Source: Styela clava (lineage: Eukaryota > Chordata > Ascidiacea > Stolidobranchia > Styelidae). From it: 64,000 bases of DNA. The DNA is taken from NCBI RefSeq assembly GCF_964204865.1, contig NC_135250.1:20451395-20515394 (forward strand). The letters run 5' to 3'. Shown here in pieces: positions 24,708-34,894 of this stretch; the stretch's first letter is position 1, and each line of letters starts with the position of its first letter. The translations under genes and the position numbers were made by a program. The notes beneath the pieces were generated by a model that did no database searches, was not told the DNA's origin, and was given only the letters and a program-made list of their open reading frames with translations.

Positions 24708-27061
24708 ATGGCAGGAAGTAGTGACAGCAACCACGCTCCTGACGCACGATTTCTGTTATTTTCGCTTTGGCTTATGGCATGTATTGAAAGGGAGATTCCA
24801 TTTGATACACAATCTTTAGAACTTTCATCGCAAAGAATAAATAGTTTTCACTATCTTGCAAAGTTGTTCAAACAACACCAATTGCCAAAGAGTGTCTTTG
24901 AATGCATGAATAAAAACAAAGAACCTTTATATACTAAACAAGACTTTCCTATTCACATTGATGCCATTCAAACCGTTCTAGTTCAGTATTTCAAAAATAT
25001 AGCTCTAACCAACAGTGCTGGCTATGTTATCTTGTAAGTTTATTATTTACTCTGATGAAATCTAAGCCAAATAACCGGGCCGGATAAATAAAACACGATA
25101 AATTCCAAAAAGATCACCGACATTCCTATCGCCAAATGCCATGGGTATTTAGTGTGTGGTCGATTTCAACTCGTGCAAATATAAAATCTGGCGAAACGTC
25201 GAATATAGTGGTGGAATTGCAAAATTATCCCGTCTGATAAATTCGTTAAGTTTATTTTCAGTGTATCGACATGATTAAACGTAATTAGACTAACATAATA
25301 CTCTACAATGGCAATTTAAGCCTATTATAAGGATTTTACCCTCTACACACCTCGGGGCATGAATTACATAATGGAAAGTTAGAAAAGTAGCCCATTATAT
25401 CACGTATGTTCTCACGGACTGTGCTAATTCATACGACGTAAGGTACGCTGGACTGATTTGTATTGTATGTTCATAGCTAGTATAGATATACTTGATACTG
25501 AATATAAAAGTATTTATTTACCCAACGATATTTCGGAGTAGATATCACAAACTATGCGGATACTAAGCACTCGATTCGCCTAAGTTTTTCGCGTACAAGT
25601 AGCGATGACGTATGTTTGTAGCATTGGATATATACATAACGGATCAAATATCTAAATGCATCGGATCAACTGAAGAACATTTTATTGCATTATGGAGGAA
25701 GACTAAGCCGTTGAAGTGTCTCTATCATTTTAGGACTGAAGATTGAGCATAAAATAGTGTCCAAAAAATTATATTCATCGGAAAATCGGTATGCAACCTA
25801 TATCTATATGGCGGGGATCACATTGGCATTTGCGTCAAGTGCTGTTCCGTGTTCATGATACTTGCCTATACAATGGAAATTGAAATATCCTTTATAAAGT
25901 TTTTTATTAATTCCACGACTATTTTTTCACAATATTATAATATGGACACCTCCATGTTTTGATCATTACTGCTTGGGGTATGCTATTTTCTAGATCAAAG
26001 TGTTTATAAAACCTATTTGACCTTTCAGGAGTTACAAGAAAAATTCAGATCAGTTTACTTGAGTTCAATAAAAAACATATATATATTAATTTATGCCTTA
26101 TATATGTTGTGGGGGCGATAGCTGTATAATGTTCATGTAACAAATGATGATACACCTGACAATGACAGCTCGTTATTAATAATTAATCGGAAACACGTGC
26201 CCTTTCCTGTTTTTCGTGCAGACGCGCAATGTTATTTTGGTGGAAAAACTTCAAATATTGTTAAAAATAGAATATGCTTGCTCGCAGCGATAGATTAATA
26301 TTGTTATTACTTATTTATTACGAATGGGATTATAATTAAACAACAAAAATCTGATCGAAATTATTGAACAATTATTTAACAATTATAAAATTCTATCTTT
26401 TTAGGAATTCGTCTTAGGAATTGGAGCTGCAAAACATTTAAAAGTAAATAAATTATTAAAAATTACACAAAACACCAAACAATCGCCAACCACAAGTTTC
26501 GTTTGCCTTTGCCGGAAGTGTGGGAGGACGACTCAGAATTCCACTTGAGATGCTGGAAGAAACGAGATGGAAGAGCGCGTGCCCGCCGTGCTGAGATGAC
26601 ATGAACTTGAGAAAAATGAAACATCAGTAGCAGATGTTATTATTATTTTGACTAATTTAAAAGAAAAATAAGTTGAAATACTGATACGCACAAAAATTCG
26701 TTGTATATAACGTACACCAACTTCTTTTAAATGTATATTGACTTATGACTCGCGAAGCGACTGACGACTTGAAGATTTTTTTTAATTCAGCAATAACATA
26801 TTTGTAAAAATTTTGATTTTTATGAAAATGCAACGTTTACAAAATTATCAAAATAAGTGTTGCCTGCAATTCCCTATTAAATTATTTGTGGAAAATCTAA
26901 AAGATAGGATAATTTCTTTAATTAAATATGACCTATTCGATGAAATCTCAGTAATTCAAGAAAATTATGACATGATTCAAAGTTCTAAACCGTTCGCAGA
27001 ATGCAAAACAACAAGCAGCAAGTGGTACACAATCCTAAAAAGTTTCAATCATGTGTGGTAA
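24708..27061 (+). CDS. Possible two-exon gene of unknown function
   Basis: Exon A is 24,708-25,033 and ends at a strong donor (ATCTT|GTAAGT). Exon B is 26,791-27,061 and starts after a pyrimidine tract ending TTAATTCAG. The phases fit (2 then 1), and the joined product would be 198 aa. Exon A begins MAGSSDSNHAPDARFLLFSL and contains LAKLFKQHQLPKSVFECMNK. Exon B contains FPIKLFVENLKDRIISLIKY and ends at TAA. The composition is helical and soluble, with no signal peptide. I do not recognise the family. The model depends on two open stretches with compatible splice phase; upstream exons are possible. Confidence 0.35.
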
Positions 27062-28718
27062 TATTTTAAAAATAGTTTCATTTGTGCTTTCAGACCCAGG
27101 AACATTAACGTATATAAAACTTGACCAACAGTTATTGAAGTCGACGAAGAGCCAGTAAATAGTTTGTCTTTGTTTTTCTTCATATTTCGAGTTGGAGAGT
27201 TAATTAATTTAAAACTTGAGAATATATGTCACAGTATTCTTTATTGAAATTTGTCAAAATTGGCAACCCTTGGGACAAGTAATACAGGTGTGGGACACGT
27301 GTGGCAAGTGGGACACAACATTTTTGAGACACCCCCTTTATTACGCATAAGGGTTTATTTCAGTATCGAAGAATGATGTCAAAAGGTAAATCAATAATTT
27401 CAGACATTTTAACAAACATTCATAATTGTACGTGTGGGCAAGTGATACAAGTTAGGAACACGATATTTTTGATATACCTAGCATCAGGGGTGTGCAACAT
27501 TTTTGTCGGTGGGCCCTATAACCATCTTCAGAAATCTAGCTGGGACATATGAAAAATAATTAGTTGTTCCATGTACACAACGAATTAGAGTGATAACGGC
27601 ACTGGGCAAAACGGCGGAATATATACCACAGCCGACAACAGCAAAGAACATTATTTATTTTTACCCATGTGAGCGCCTTTTAAAACAAACTGTCGGATTA
27701 GAATTTTGTGAATAATGGGAAAAAATCTGAGTGTTGACAAAGGCCACACTAAATGGCTTGACAGGCCGGGTTGTGGCAAGCGGACCACTGTTGCACACCC
27801 CTGCTTCACATTAAGGACAATCACAGAACTGTAAAACTTCGATTTGGAATCAATCGTTACCAATAGCGCAGTTTGAACACACCACGGACTACTTCCCCGC
27901 CATACAGTGCCGGGAAAGTACTTCAAATCGCATGAGGAATGAATTGGGGAGGAGTAGTGTGATGGGTCTGAACAAGAACGTTTGCGATAGGGAAACCTGA
28001 ACTCTTCCTTGCGATCTTCAGGCAAACCAGTCGTGTTCTCAAAGTCGAATGTGGCGCAAAGTATCATCACAAGATATACAGCCGAGACAATCGATCAGTC
28101 ATTCTCACCCACAAACTCAAAATCATTTAGTAGATTGCACGGAAACGCTCGTACACCTAACTCACTTTCATGCGTGGAGATGTTCTAGTTAGTATATTAG
28201 ATAAGTTTACAAAACGAATGTCGTCTTTTGTGCCCATTTCGATCTACACTGCAAGTTCTGATGATCCAGAAAATACCCGAACAGCCTTATTCCCTTCATA
28301 CGGTCCTTTGATTCGTACGGCAAAATCATACACTCAAGCCCACAAATTAACGAAGGGGCCAACTTTAAAAAGTAAATCATGCAAAATATCGAACACTTGG
28401 TTGGAAGATATGTAATATGTATATGATTGAACATCTGATCATTGTTAAATAGAATCAAATATTTCTCGGAATCTTCACGCCAGCTTTTATCAGTTTAGCT
28501 AAAAATCTGAAACGGCACGAAAATAGGAATCCCAGGAAAATAGACATTCTGATAAAATCATACCATTTCTAATTATTAGTTAAACAGATTCTCACTGGAA
28601 AACATGCTTATGTTGTTACTTGGAATAATTTCTAAGGAAAAATATTTATCATAAAGCGGGGTATTTCGAATTAAAGAATTTGTTTTAAAATCAGGTTTTG
28701 TTTAAAAAATTAATTAAA
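27062..28718. other. Intergenic region with one MITE
   Basis: Contains the hAT-type MITE at 27,485-27,803 and short open frames without recognisable domains. The stretch before 28,719 holds the presumed 3' UTR of the TSNAX-like gene. Confidence 0.4.
27485..27803. mobile_element. hAT-type MITE
   Basis: The 319-bp element runs from CAGGGGTGTGCAACATTTTT to ACTGTTGCACACCCCTG. The outer 15 bases form inverted repeats, and the interior has the GGTGGGCC / GGCCGGG flavour of non-autonomous hAT elements. The flanking octamers CCTAGCAT and CTTCACAT agree at five of eight positions, so the target duplication is decayed or absent. The left end resembles the solo end at 10,951. Confidence 0.7.
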
Positions 28719-29507
28719 TTAACCAGAGGGTTCATTCACTTTTATTGGTTCATAATTCTTTAGAATAACGTCTAGTAATTCTTTGCCTCTGAGGCCTAAT
28801 TGATAGCAAGTATCCTCTACTTTTTGTAATGACGACTTCATAACATCGATCTTGCTTTGCAGCAATCTTTTTCTTCCTGGTGATACGTCAATAATAGATG
28901 AAAAAGACAGAAACATTTCATATAAAATACGTATAAAAGCACATAACTTGAACACCTTTTTTTTCGAAGTTTCAGTGATCGCCTTTGCAGCAGAGTTAAT
29001 GCATAAGCGCATGACTTCACCAGTAGTATCAGCGATGCCGTATAAATATTCCAACACTGGTATTGGAATGACTAAAGGTTCTTTATTTTCATCATCTGCA
29101 AAAACCAAAGATTTTTGTATCTCACTGAGATCAAGTAAACAGTTGGAAATGCTTTGTATACTGTAGTTTTCTTCAGTTTTGAAATAGTACAAAAAAGACA
29201 TTGCTTCAATAAATTCCTGCAGGCCTGGGGAGAATGCTCTAATGTACGCATGCGAATCCTCATCCTGCAGTTCAGTAGCAATTTGTTTCCACTTCTTCAT
29301 AATAATATCACATTTTTCATCAGCCTCAGTAATTATTTTGAACTTTGAGTTTGTTTCTGGAGATGTAATATCAATTCGGTGTAACAGAAAAATCAATTTT
29401 TTGCTGTCAATCGTTATGTCACGGCTTAGTTTCACAATTTTTTCCCATTTGTTGTGTTTTGTTTCCAATTCTTGTTGAAATAATTGAAACTGATCGATAA
29501 CATCCAT
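28719..29507 (-). CDS. TSNAX: Translin-associated factor X (TRAX)
   Basis: A single uninterrupted exon of 262 aa. The protein matches the translin/TRAX family throughout: HNKWEKIVKLSRDITIDSKK at about 19-38, FLLHRI at 40-45, GLQEFIEAMSF at 95-105, and YLYGIADTTGEVMRLCIN at about 154-171. TRAX is the catalytic subunit of C3PO, a heteromer with translin that degrades the passenger strand during RNAi and processes tRNA 5' leaders. The acidic residues that coordinate Mg2+ in human TRAX (E126, E129, D193, E197) have counterparts with the same spacing at E98, E101, D160 and E164, so nuclease activity is expected. The start is the ATG at 29,507; the human protein has a longer N-terminus. Lack of introns is unusual for this gene. 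It lies about 1 kb downstream of PSMD4 on the same strand. Confidence 0.93.
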   Translation of the reverse strand: MDVIDQFQLFQQELETKHNKWEKIVKLSRDITIDSKKLIFLLHRIDITSPETNSKFKIITEADEKCDIIMKKWKQIATELQDEDSHAYIRAFSPGLQEFIEAMSFLYYFKTEENYSIQSISNCLLDLSEIQKSLVFADDENKEPLVIPIPVLEYLYGIADTTGEVMRLCINSAAKAITETSKKKVFKLCAFIRILYEMFLSFSSIIDVSPGRKRLLQSKIDVMKSSLQKVEDTCYQLGLRGKELLDVILKNYEPIKVNEPSG

Positions 29508-30508
29508 CAGAGATAATAAATGTTACCACTAATTATAGGTTACAGAAACAAAACGAAAATAAGTAAACACTACATTTATCTTGCCTTCATTGCATTTGAA
29601 AGCTGTTTATTTAACTCAAATAGCTACCTATGTATGTCAAGTTGGAAAAAGAATGTTTTTGAACAATGTAGACAGAACACACTCTCAGCATAATCACCCA
29701 AAAAGAAACACTTGGAGCAACTTCAACTTTCAAGGGCTGCATGAAATCATATTGAAAATTAACAGCAATATCCCAAGTAGATGAATTGACAGTCTAAAAC
29801 TGATAATTTAATTACTGCTTCAATTCAGATATTTTGTTTGAGGCATATTTTCTTCATGAATTATAACTTTATTAAAGCTCAATGGACCTTAGTATGTAAT
29901 ATAAGCATCTAGATAACAAATATTCGTTTGCTGCTACTTTTGATAGAAGACCTAATTTTTAAAAGGATGAATACACATACCATTCATTCTATAAAATCAG
30001 AAAATTTGTGAATTCTGTAACGAAATACTTTATTACTCTCAAATTTTTTCACAAAAATCCAATGTTGAACTCAAATATTAACATGGACAATAGTATGTCA
30101 TAGAAGCATTTAGAATAAGAATTGCATTCTGCCAGTATAGGTTTGTAAAATACCTAAAGCTTACAAGGATGAATAATCACAACATTCAACAATTAAGTGA
30201 AGATGTTCTTTGCCAAAGTAAGTGTCTTCAATATCTCTTTATAACAGGTAGTGTTTAAATCTGTGGAGAAGTGGATAGTGCGAAATCACTTGATTGATAA
30301 TAAAGAACTTCAGTCAGCCATTCTAATTTAAATTACAAGAACATACTGTGAATGTGGTATCATATTATAATGAAATAGTGGAGAGATATCTCACAATAAT
30401 ATTCGCCAGCCAGTATTTATTCTGAAATTTGGCAGAATGAAAAATTTTTTTATGTCCGTCATTAATATTCTCGAAACAGTTTTGTGTCAATAATTGCGTA
30501 GTCAGAAT
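29508..30508. other. Spacer between PSMD4 and TSNAX
   Basis: About 1 kb separates the PSMD4 stop from the TSNAX start. A degenerate direct repeat with a period near 200 bp is visible: blocks around 29,880-29,990 and 30,080-30,190 share patterns such as ATGGACNNTAGTATGT and AAGGATGAATA. A minus-strand AATAAA (TTTATT at about 30,418 on the plus strand) is a candidate polyadenylation signal for PSMD4. No additional gene is supported. Confidence 0.45.
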
Positions 30509-31666
30509 TCATTCATTGTCTTTTTTCTTGTCTTTATCAGAATCTTGTCTGTTTTGAGCAAGTTGATCCATGGCTTGTTGTATTGCTTCACTCGATGTGT
30601 CCACACCGGGAAGATTTTGTAGAACACTCTGCAGGAACGCTGGATCAGCAATTACATCTTCTTCATTCGAATCTCCATCATCACCATATTCAGCCACCAT
30701 CGGGGACTCAGAAATTGTTTTCTCATCCGTGTCCATGGCAGATTGTGAGCTTTCTTCTTGCATTGACATGCGCATTGCATATGCTATTTGTTCTTCTTCC
30801 GACATAGAGCTTATATCAACAGGGCGACTACCAGGAGGTGCAGTGGCTGGTACCTCTTGATTCATTGACATTGCGAGAGCCGCACGTAACATGTCATCCT
30901 CACCAGTGCCTGTTGCCATTGCAGTTGCTGGAGCTGACTGAGTTTCTTGGATTTCTGATCCTGCTCGAGCTTCTTCTTCTTGACGATGACGCTGTTCTTC
31001 TAATGACACACGAAGAGCAAGAGCAAGCTCTGGATCCGATGCTGGGTCAAATCCAAGATCAAATTCACCACCGCCAGAGCTGGGAGCTCCACCTTCTCCA
31101 GCAATAATTGGGGAGTTCATTAAAGCATTAGAAAGCATGGATCCTGGAGGTATATTGACAATATTAGATCCTGTTCCATCTTTTCCATTCAGTATTTCGA
31201 TAAACGAAGTCAGTTTTGGTGTGTTCAACTCTTCTTCGCCAAAGTTTACTATTTCCACATTTACTTTTTCTTTTTTAAGTTTTTTCGCAACTTTATTTAT
31301 TTCTTTTTCATCGTCTTCAATTGGGCTTCCGACAAAGGCAATAATACGCATTCTATGGTTTTTACTTTGACGATGTTTCAATGCAAGATGTGCAACACGG
31401 ATGCCATTTAAGAATCTAATATTCCCTTTAGGTTGCACTAAAAGTAATTTTGATAGCAACTTTCCTGAGTCATTTGTCAATGTAACATGAACTTGAACAT
31501 CAGCAAGAGAGAGTAGCGCAACATTGTTTTCAGGGTTAGAACGTAATTTTGTACGGCATACCAAGTTCGCGGCATCTTGTTGGGCTTGGATTCTTGTTGG
31601 CAAATAATCCCCGTTTCTCATGTATTCACTGTTGTCGATACATATTACTGTGCTTTCGAGAACCAT
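30509..31666 (-). CDS. PSMD4: 26S proteasome regulatory subunit 4 / Rpn10 (ubiquitin receptor)
   Basis: A single-exon frame of 385 aa, about the length of human PSMD4. The N-terminal VWA domain (about 1-190) opens [20 protein letters not shown] and includes [12 protein letters not shown] and RIIAFVGSP. Three ubiquitin-interacting motifs follow: [15 protein letters not shown] at about 211, [15 protein letters not shown] at about 256, and [16 protein letters not shown] at about 290. The C-terminal [16 protein letters not shown] is also conserved, and the tail is Lys/Asp-rich. Rpn10 sits at the base-lid interface of the 19S particle and captures polyubiquitinated substrates. A third UIM is known in some invertebrate orthologues, while human PSMD4 has two. 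The absence of introns is notable; with no frame lesions, this is either a functional retrocopy or an intron-poor locus. Confidence 0.97.
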   Translation of the reverse strand: MVLESTVICIDNSEYMRNGDYLPTRIQAQQDAANLVCRTKLRSNPENNVALLSLADVQVHVTLTNDSGKLLSKLLLVQPKGNIRFLNGIRVAHLALKHRQSKNHRMRIIAFVGSPIEDDEKEINKVAKKLKKEKVNVEIVNFGEEELNTPKLTSFIEILNGKDGTGSNIVNIPPGSMLSNALMNSPIIAGEGGAPSSGGGEFDLGFDPASDPELALALRVSLEEQRHRQEEEARAGSEIQETQSAPATAMATGTGEDDMLRAALAMSMNQEVPATAPPGSRPVDISSMSEEEQIAYAMRMSMQEESSQSAMDTDEKTISESPMVAEYGDDGDSNEEDVIADPAFLQSVLQNLPGVDTSSEAIQQAMDQLAQNRQDSDKDKKKDNE

Positions 31667-31875
31667 CTTGATATCTAGTCTACTTCAGCGCGATTTAACT
31701 TTCAGATACTGGACAAAAAAGATCGCAACTAGTTGATCCGCCGACTGTTAACTTACACCTATTACTGTATTACAGGATCACAATGGTTCAGTTGTAACAC
31801 AGCATTATTTTTATTTCATGACACAGCGAATTTATTTTTCGGATCAGTGACCCCGACCTTTGGCCTCAAACTTAT
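31667..31875 (-). promoter_or_regulatory. Presumed 5' UTR / promoter of PSMD4
   Basis: The 200 bases upstream of the PSMD4 start, before the transposon at 31,884. On the minus strand a pyrimidine run followed by TGTCCAG lies about 45 bases before the ATG. It could serve as a 3' splice site for a non-coding first exon or for trans-splicing. Nothing else specific is seen. Confidence 0.25.
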
Positions 31876-31883
31876 GTTCGGAT

Positions 31884-33096
31884 TAGGGTTGGATTATCCG
31901 GATAGCGGTTAACCGGTTAACCAAGAGTTATTTTGCTATCTGATATCCGGATATTATTGTGACGGTTAACCGGATAATAGAGCAGTATAAATAATACATA
32001 TGCGCGATTAGCGGTTTTTATATTTTTTGTTGAGTGGCGACTGACATCTCCCAGAGCATATAATAACAACTTTTTCCACTCTAATCTGCCTATATATATT
32101 TTAGCCATCCGTAGAATGCTGGAGTGAACTTCACTATTACATCACAAAACACGCAGAACAAATGTGATTATTGCGCTTATTAGGAGAGCTTATTCGCTTT
32201 ATAAAGTTAGATTTGAACTGGAGGTACAGTTTAAGAAAGACTAACTTAAACGAATTCATTTGAAAAGTATTGGTTGGGTGGGTGTGAGTTTGTTGCTTTT
32301 ATGTCGGGTGTGGCTTTTAGTAATTGTTGCGTGTATTGAAGGAACGCATTTTATCATGAAGTAAACCAGTTTGAATTTCGAGGACTTATTTCACAATACT
32401 TCCGATTCCATGTAATCTGTGTAGCATTTCAAAATTTTGGGTACACAACCAAATGTTATGTGCTTCCTTTTAACTTTGGTATATATGTTTTTTCAAATTT
32501 CCCTGTATCAATCGAATCAAAAGATATACCAGCTGAAAATAAATCTATTCTATCTAAGTCAGGTGTATGTTAAACTAATTGAACTTAAAAGCTTGAAGAA
32601 ATGGTCATCGTGAGTCTGCGACACCAAAATTTAGTAGGAGTCAAAATTTAAAGAAAATATGCTATATGTCTAGACAGAAAAAAACTTCCAAAAAATTTAA
32701 CAATAAAAAAAGGAATAATATAAATTTTTACATAGGATTTGAATATGAGAAAATAACTTAGCAGTCGAGAGGAAGACAATTAGGACACAGAATTTAAAAC
32801 AATGTTTCACTATATTATTCAGCTGCACTTCTGTACGATTACAGAGCTTAAATTTTTATTTATTGACACATGCAACATCAAAATGCACAATCATTTTTAT
32901 TCGAGAAAAATAATACATATGTACGTATTTACAATAGAACTGTGTGGTGGTTTTCAGTCAATTCGCCACAAAAATCTTGTAAAATCGGTTCTCTGAAATT
33001 AGCAGTAACTAACTATCCGGTTAACCGGATAGGTAAAATACCCGGATATATCCGTTATCCGGATAGTATAAATTATAGGTATCCGAACTAACCCTA
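31884..33096. mobile_element. 1.2 kb hAT-like element, TAGGGTT ends
   Basis: The element starts TAGGGTTGGATTATCCGGAT and ends in ATCCGAACTAACCCTA. It is flanked by a perfect 8-bp target duplication, GTTCGGAT, at 31,876-31,883 and 33,097-33,104. Subterminal runs of ATCCGG / GGTTAACCGG occur at both ends. It has no coding capacity. The 8-bp duplication points to the hAT superfamily, or another 8-bp group. Exact duplication suggests a fairly recent insertion. Confidence 0.82.
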
Positions 33097-33104
33097 GTTC
33101 GGAT

Positions 33105-33444
33105 ATTATTTTGAATTCCTTTTATTAATCTAATATCAGAAGCATGAAACTTGATAAAATCAAATAATCGCTCAAAATTATACATATGACACTTCTACTT
33201 TGTTCCGATTTGGCGTCACATTGGGTCCCGGGTATGAAGTTGCTCGTAGAGTTGAGACCCGCGATGAGCAAATATATGCTCATTGGGACCCAAGAAAACC
33301 CGATCCCGAAATCCCGGGATTTGAACTGTTTTTTTTTTTCAGTCCCGATCCCGCAAATATTTCCTAAAAATCCCGGGATTTTAGGGCTTTGTTACCCACG
33401 TATAGATATTCTCACAAATAGCAGATTATAGCCTACCAATGACA
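33105..33444. other. Short spacer with stem-loop motifs
   Basis: Contains TGGGTCCC at about 33,223 and GGGACCCA near 33,287 as an inverted pair. A smaller perfect stem, ATGAGCA / TGCTCAT, lies between them. Repeated AATCCCGGGATT motifs follow. This is probably debris of another transposon end. No gene is seen. Confidence 0.3.
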
Positions 33445-34270
33445 TATAGAGGACTTGCACGGGTCACGTGACTTCGTTACTGGACGGCAATAAAAACAAA
33501 AACGTCCATTTGGCTTCTGTCAGTTGCAAGTCGGATTATACTTTTCCGTTTTGTTTGGCTGTTGAAAATGGTTATTTCGTATTGTTCTGTTGGCTGTACG
33601 TATAGTATAGACAACGAAATGGATCTTCAGTTATATTCCACCTGTTTTCAAAAGATCCGGAACGTCGTGCAATGTGGATATCATCTATTGGCAGGACTGC
33701 TTGGTGTTGGTGTCAAGTCCAGAAGTCATCTCGCTTGTATTTCACTGTTTGCGGACAGCACTTCGTTGATGGTGAGTGATAATGTGCCGTTATCAATTTT
33801 TTTAAATATCCATAAGCTCTCTCATTTCAATGGAAAGCAGATGACAGACTACTGTTATTGGTAGGCCTAGACCTACTTGCAGACTTGACTTGTGTAAGGA
33901 ATTTAATCATCAATTGCCATAATGTATTGTTTCCCTAGTTACTAGTTAGCAGGTAATCTATTACTGAGAGTGAACGGTTGAGGTTGAATAGATAACTAAA
34001 GTTTAACACCAGTGGTCATGCAAAAAATAACCAGAATTCAATTGAATTCGCCATCTAGGAATACGCTCGCCACCGCATCTCTGATCACCCTGGTAGTTTC
34101 ACAGGTTCCAATCCCATGAGGGGATAGTTATGTGCGAGAGAATTGCAGCTCTCCTCCTTGCAGTTCACACGACCGCTGATCGGTTACGACCATCCCCCAC
34201 CATCCAAGTCCATGCTTCTGAGAACAAATAACTGACTAACTAATCCCAACATAGACTGGTAATCGTACGA
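33445..34270 (+). mobile_element. Left outer inverted arm with broken THAP exon
   Basis: This segment recurs inverted at 44,112-44,883, with visible but limited divergence. It opens TATAGAGGACTTGCACGGGT. An ATG at 33,568 begins MVISYCSVGCTYSID, the first half of a C2CH THAP zinc finger. After a frameshift the rest of the finger is readable in another frame (DPERRAMWISS, then CGQHFVD) and ends at a GTGAGT donor near 33,775. THAP domains head the transposases of P-type and related DNA transposons. A SINE-like stretch follows at about 34,055-34,235. The arm is non-functional as coding sequence. Confidence 0.65.
34055..34235 (+). repeat. SINE-like stretch (tRNA-like B box)
   Basis: Contains CGCTCGCCACCGCATCTCTG, then GGTTCCAATCC, which resembles a pol III B box (GGTTCGAATCC) preceded at roughly tRNA spacing by CCCTGGTAG. 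It occurs again inverted at about 44,150-44,345. Both copies lie inside the outer inverted arms, so two copies alone do not prove dispersal. Confidence 0.35.
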
Positions 34271-34894
34271 GAGACTGTGATTCGTCATATGATTTAGTTG
34301 TTGCACCTGCAATCCTAAAGGTGCTTGTACAACTGTCCCAAAATGTCTTTTTATTGTCATTGGTAAAAAAAGATATGCTAGCCGGAATCAAATTCATTTA
34401 CGACTAGTGTTTGTGGTGGGATATGGACATAAATTTCACACCACTTGATTGTTAAATTTTACGAAAACTCTACAAATATTACAAAGCTAGTGCAGGATCA
34501 TGATATCAAATGAATCTGTATCCTTTATCTTACAGATATGGGTGTGACCATGGAATAGATGGATGGCAAAGTATAAGTTGCCACAGTGGCAAGACCACAG
34601 TGGCACAAGACCTCAGCATCCATTTATTGGTGCTTAACGTAATGACAAAGTAACTTGTGATTACTGTGGATTGGTGGAAATAAAGTGTCTATTGTGCTTG
34701 AACGAAAGCAACTTCAATACGACCCTATCAAGAAAATTTTTTTGTTTCGGTGGGGTTGGTAGTGAAGGTTTCAGTCTAAAGTTGGACACCGATACTACAA
34801 CCAAATACAGTTGCCAATGAAACTTAGCGGGGCGTAATATTGCGACTTTGTGATCTGAAAGAAAATTCTGATGGGTAGCCGGCTAGCCATTAGC
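34271..34894. other. Spacer between outer and inner left arms
   Basis: No gene is seen. This stretch has no inverted counterpart on the right, where the equivalent gap (42,976-44,111) has different sequence. Confidence 0.5.

Noticed and set aside
27651-28070. 139-codon minus-strand open frame
   Set aside because: Its 3' part runs through the hAT MITE at 27,485-27,803 and no domain is recognisable, so it is probably chance openness over a transposon.
28170-28415. 81-codon plus-strand open frame
   Set aside because: The sequence looks mildly protein-like, but there is no family, no convincing partner exon, and it is short. Not supported.
30570-31370. Plus-strand open frames over PSMD4
   Set aside because: Antisense to the conserved PSMD4 frame; composition follows from its codons.
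34055-34235. Functional tRNA gene
   Set aside because: Only a B-box-like word is present; no cloverleaf can be folded, so at most this is a SINE relic.
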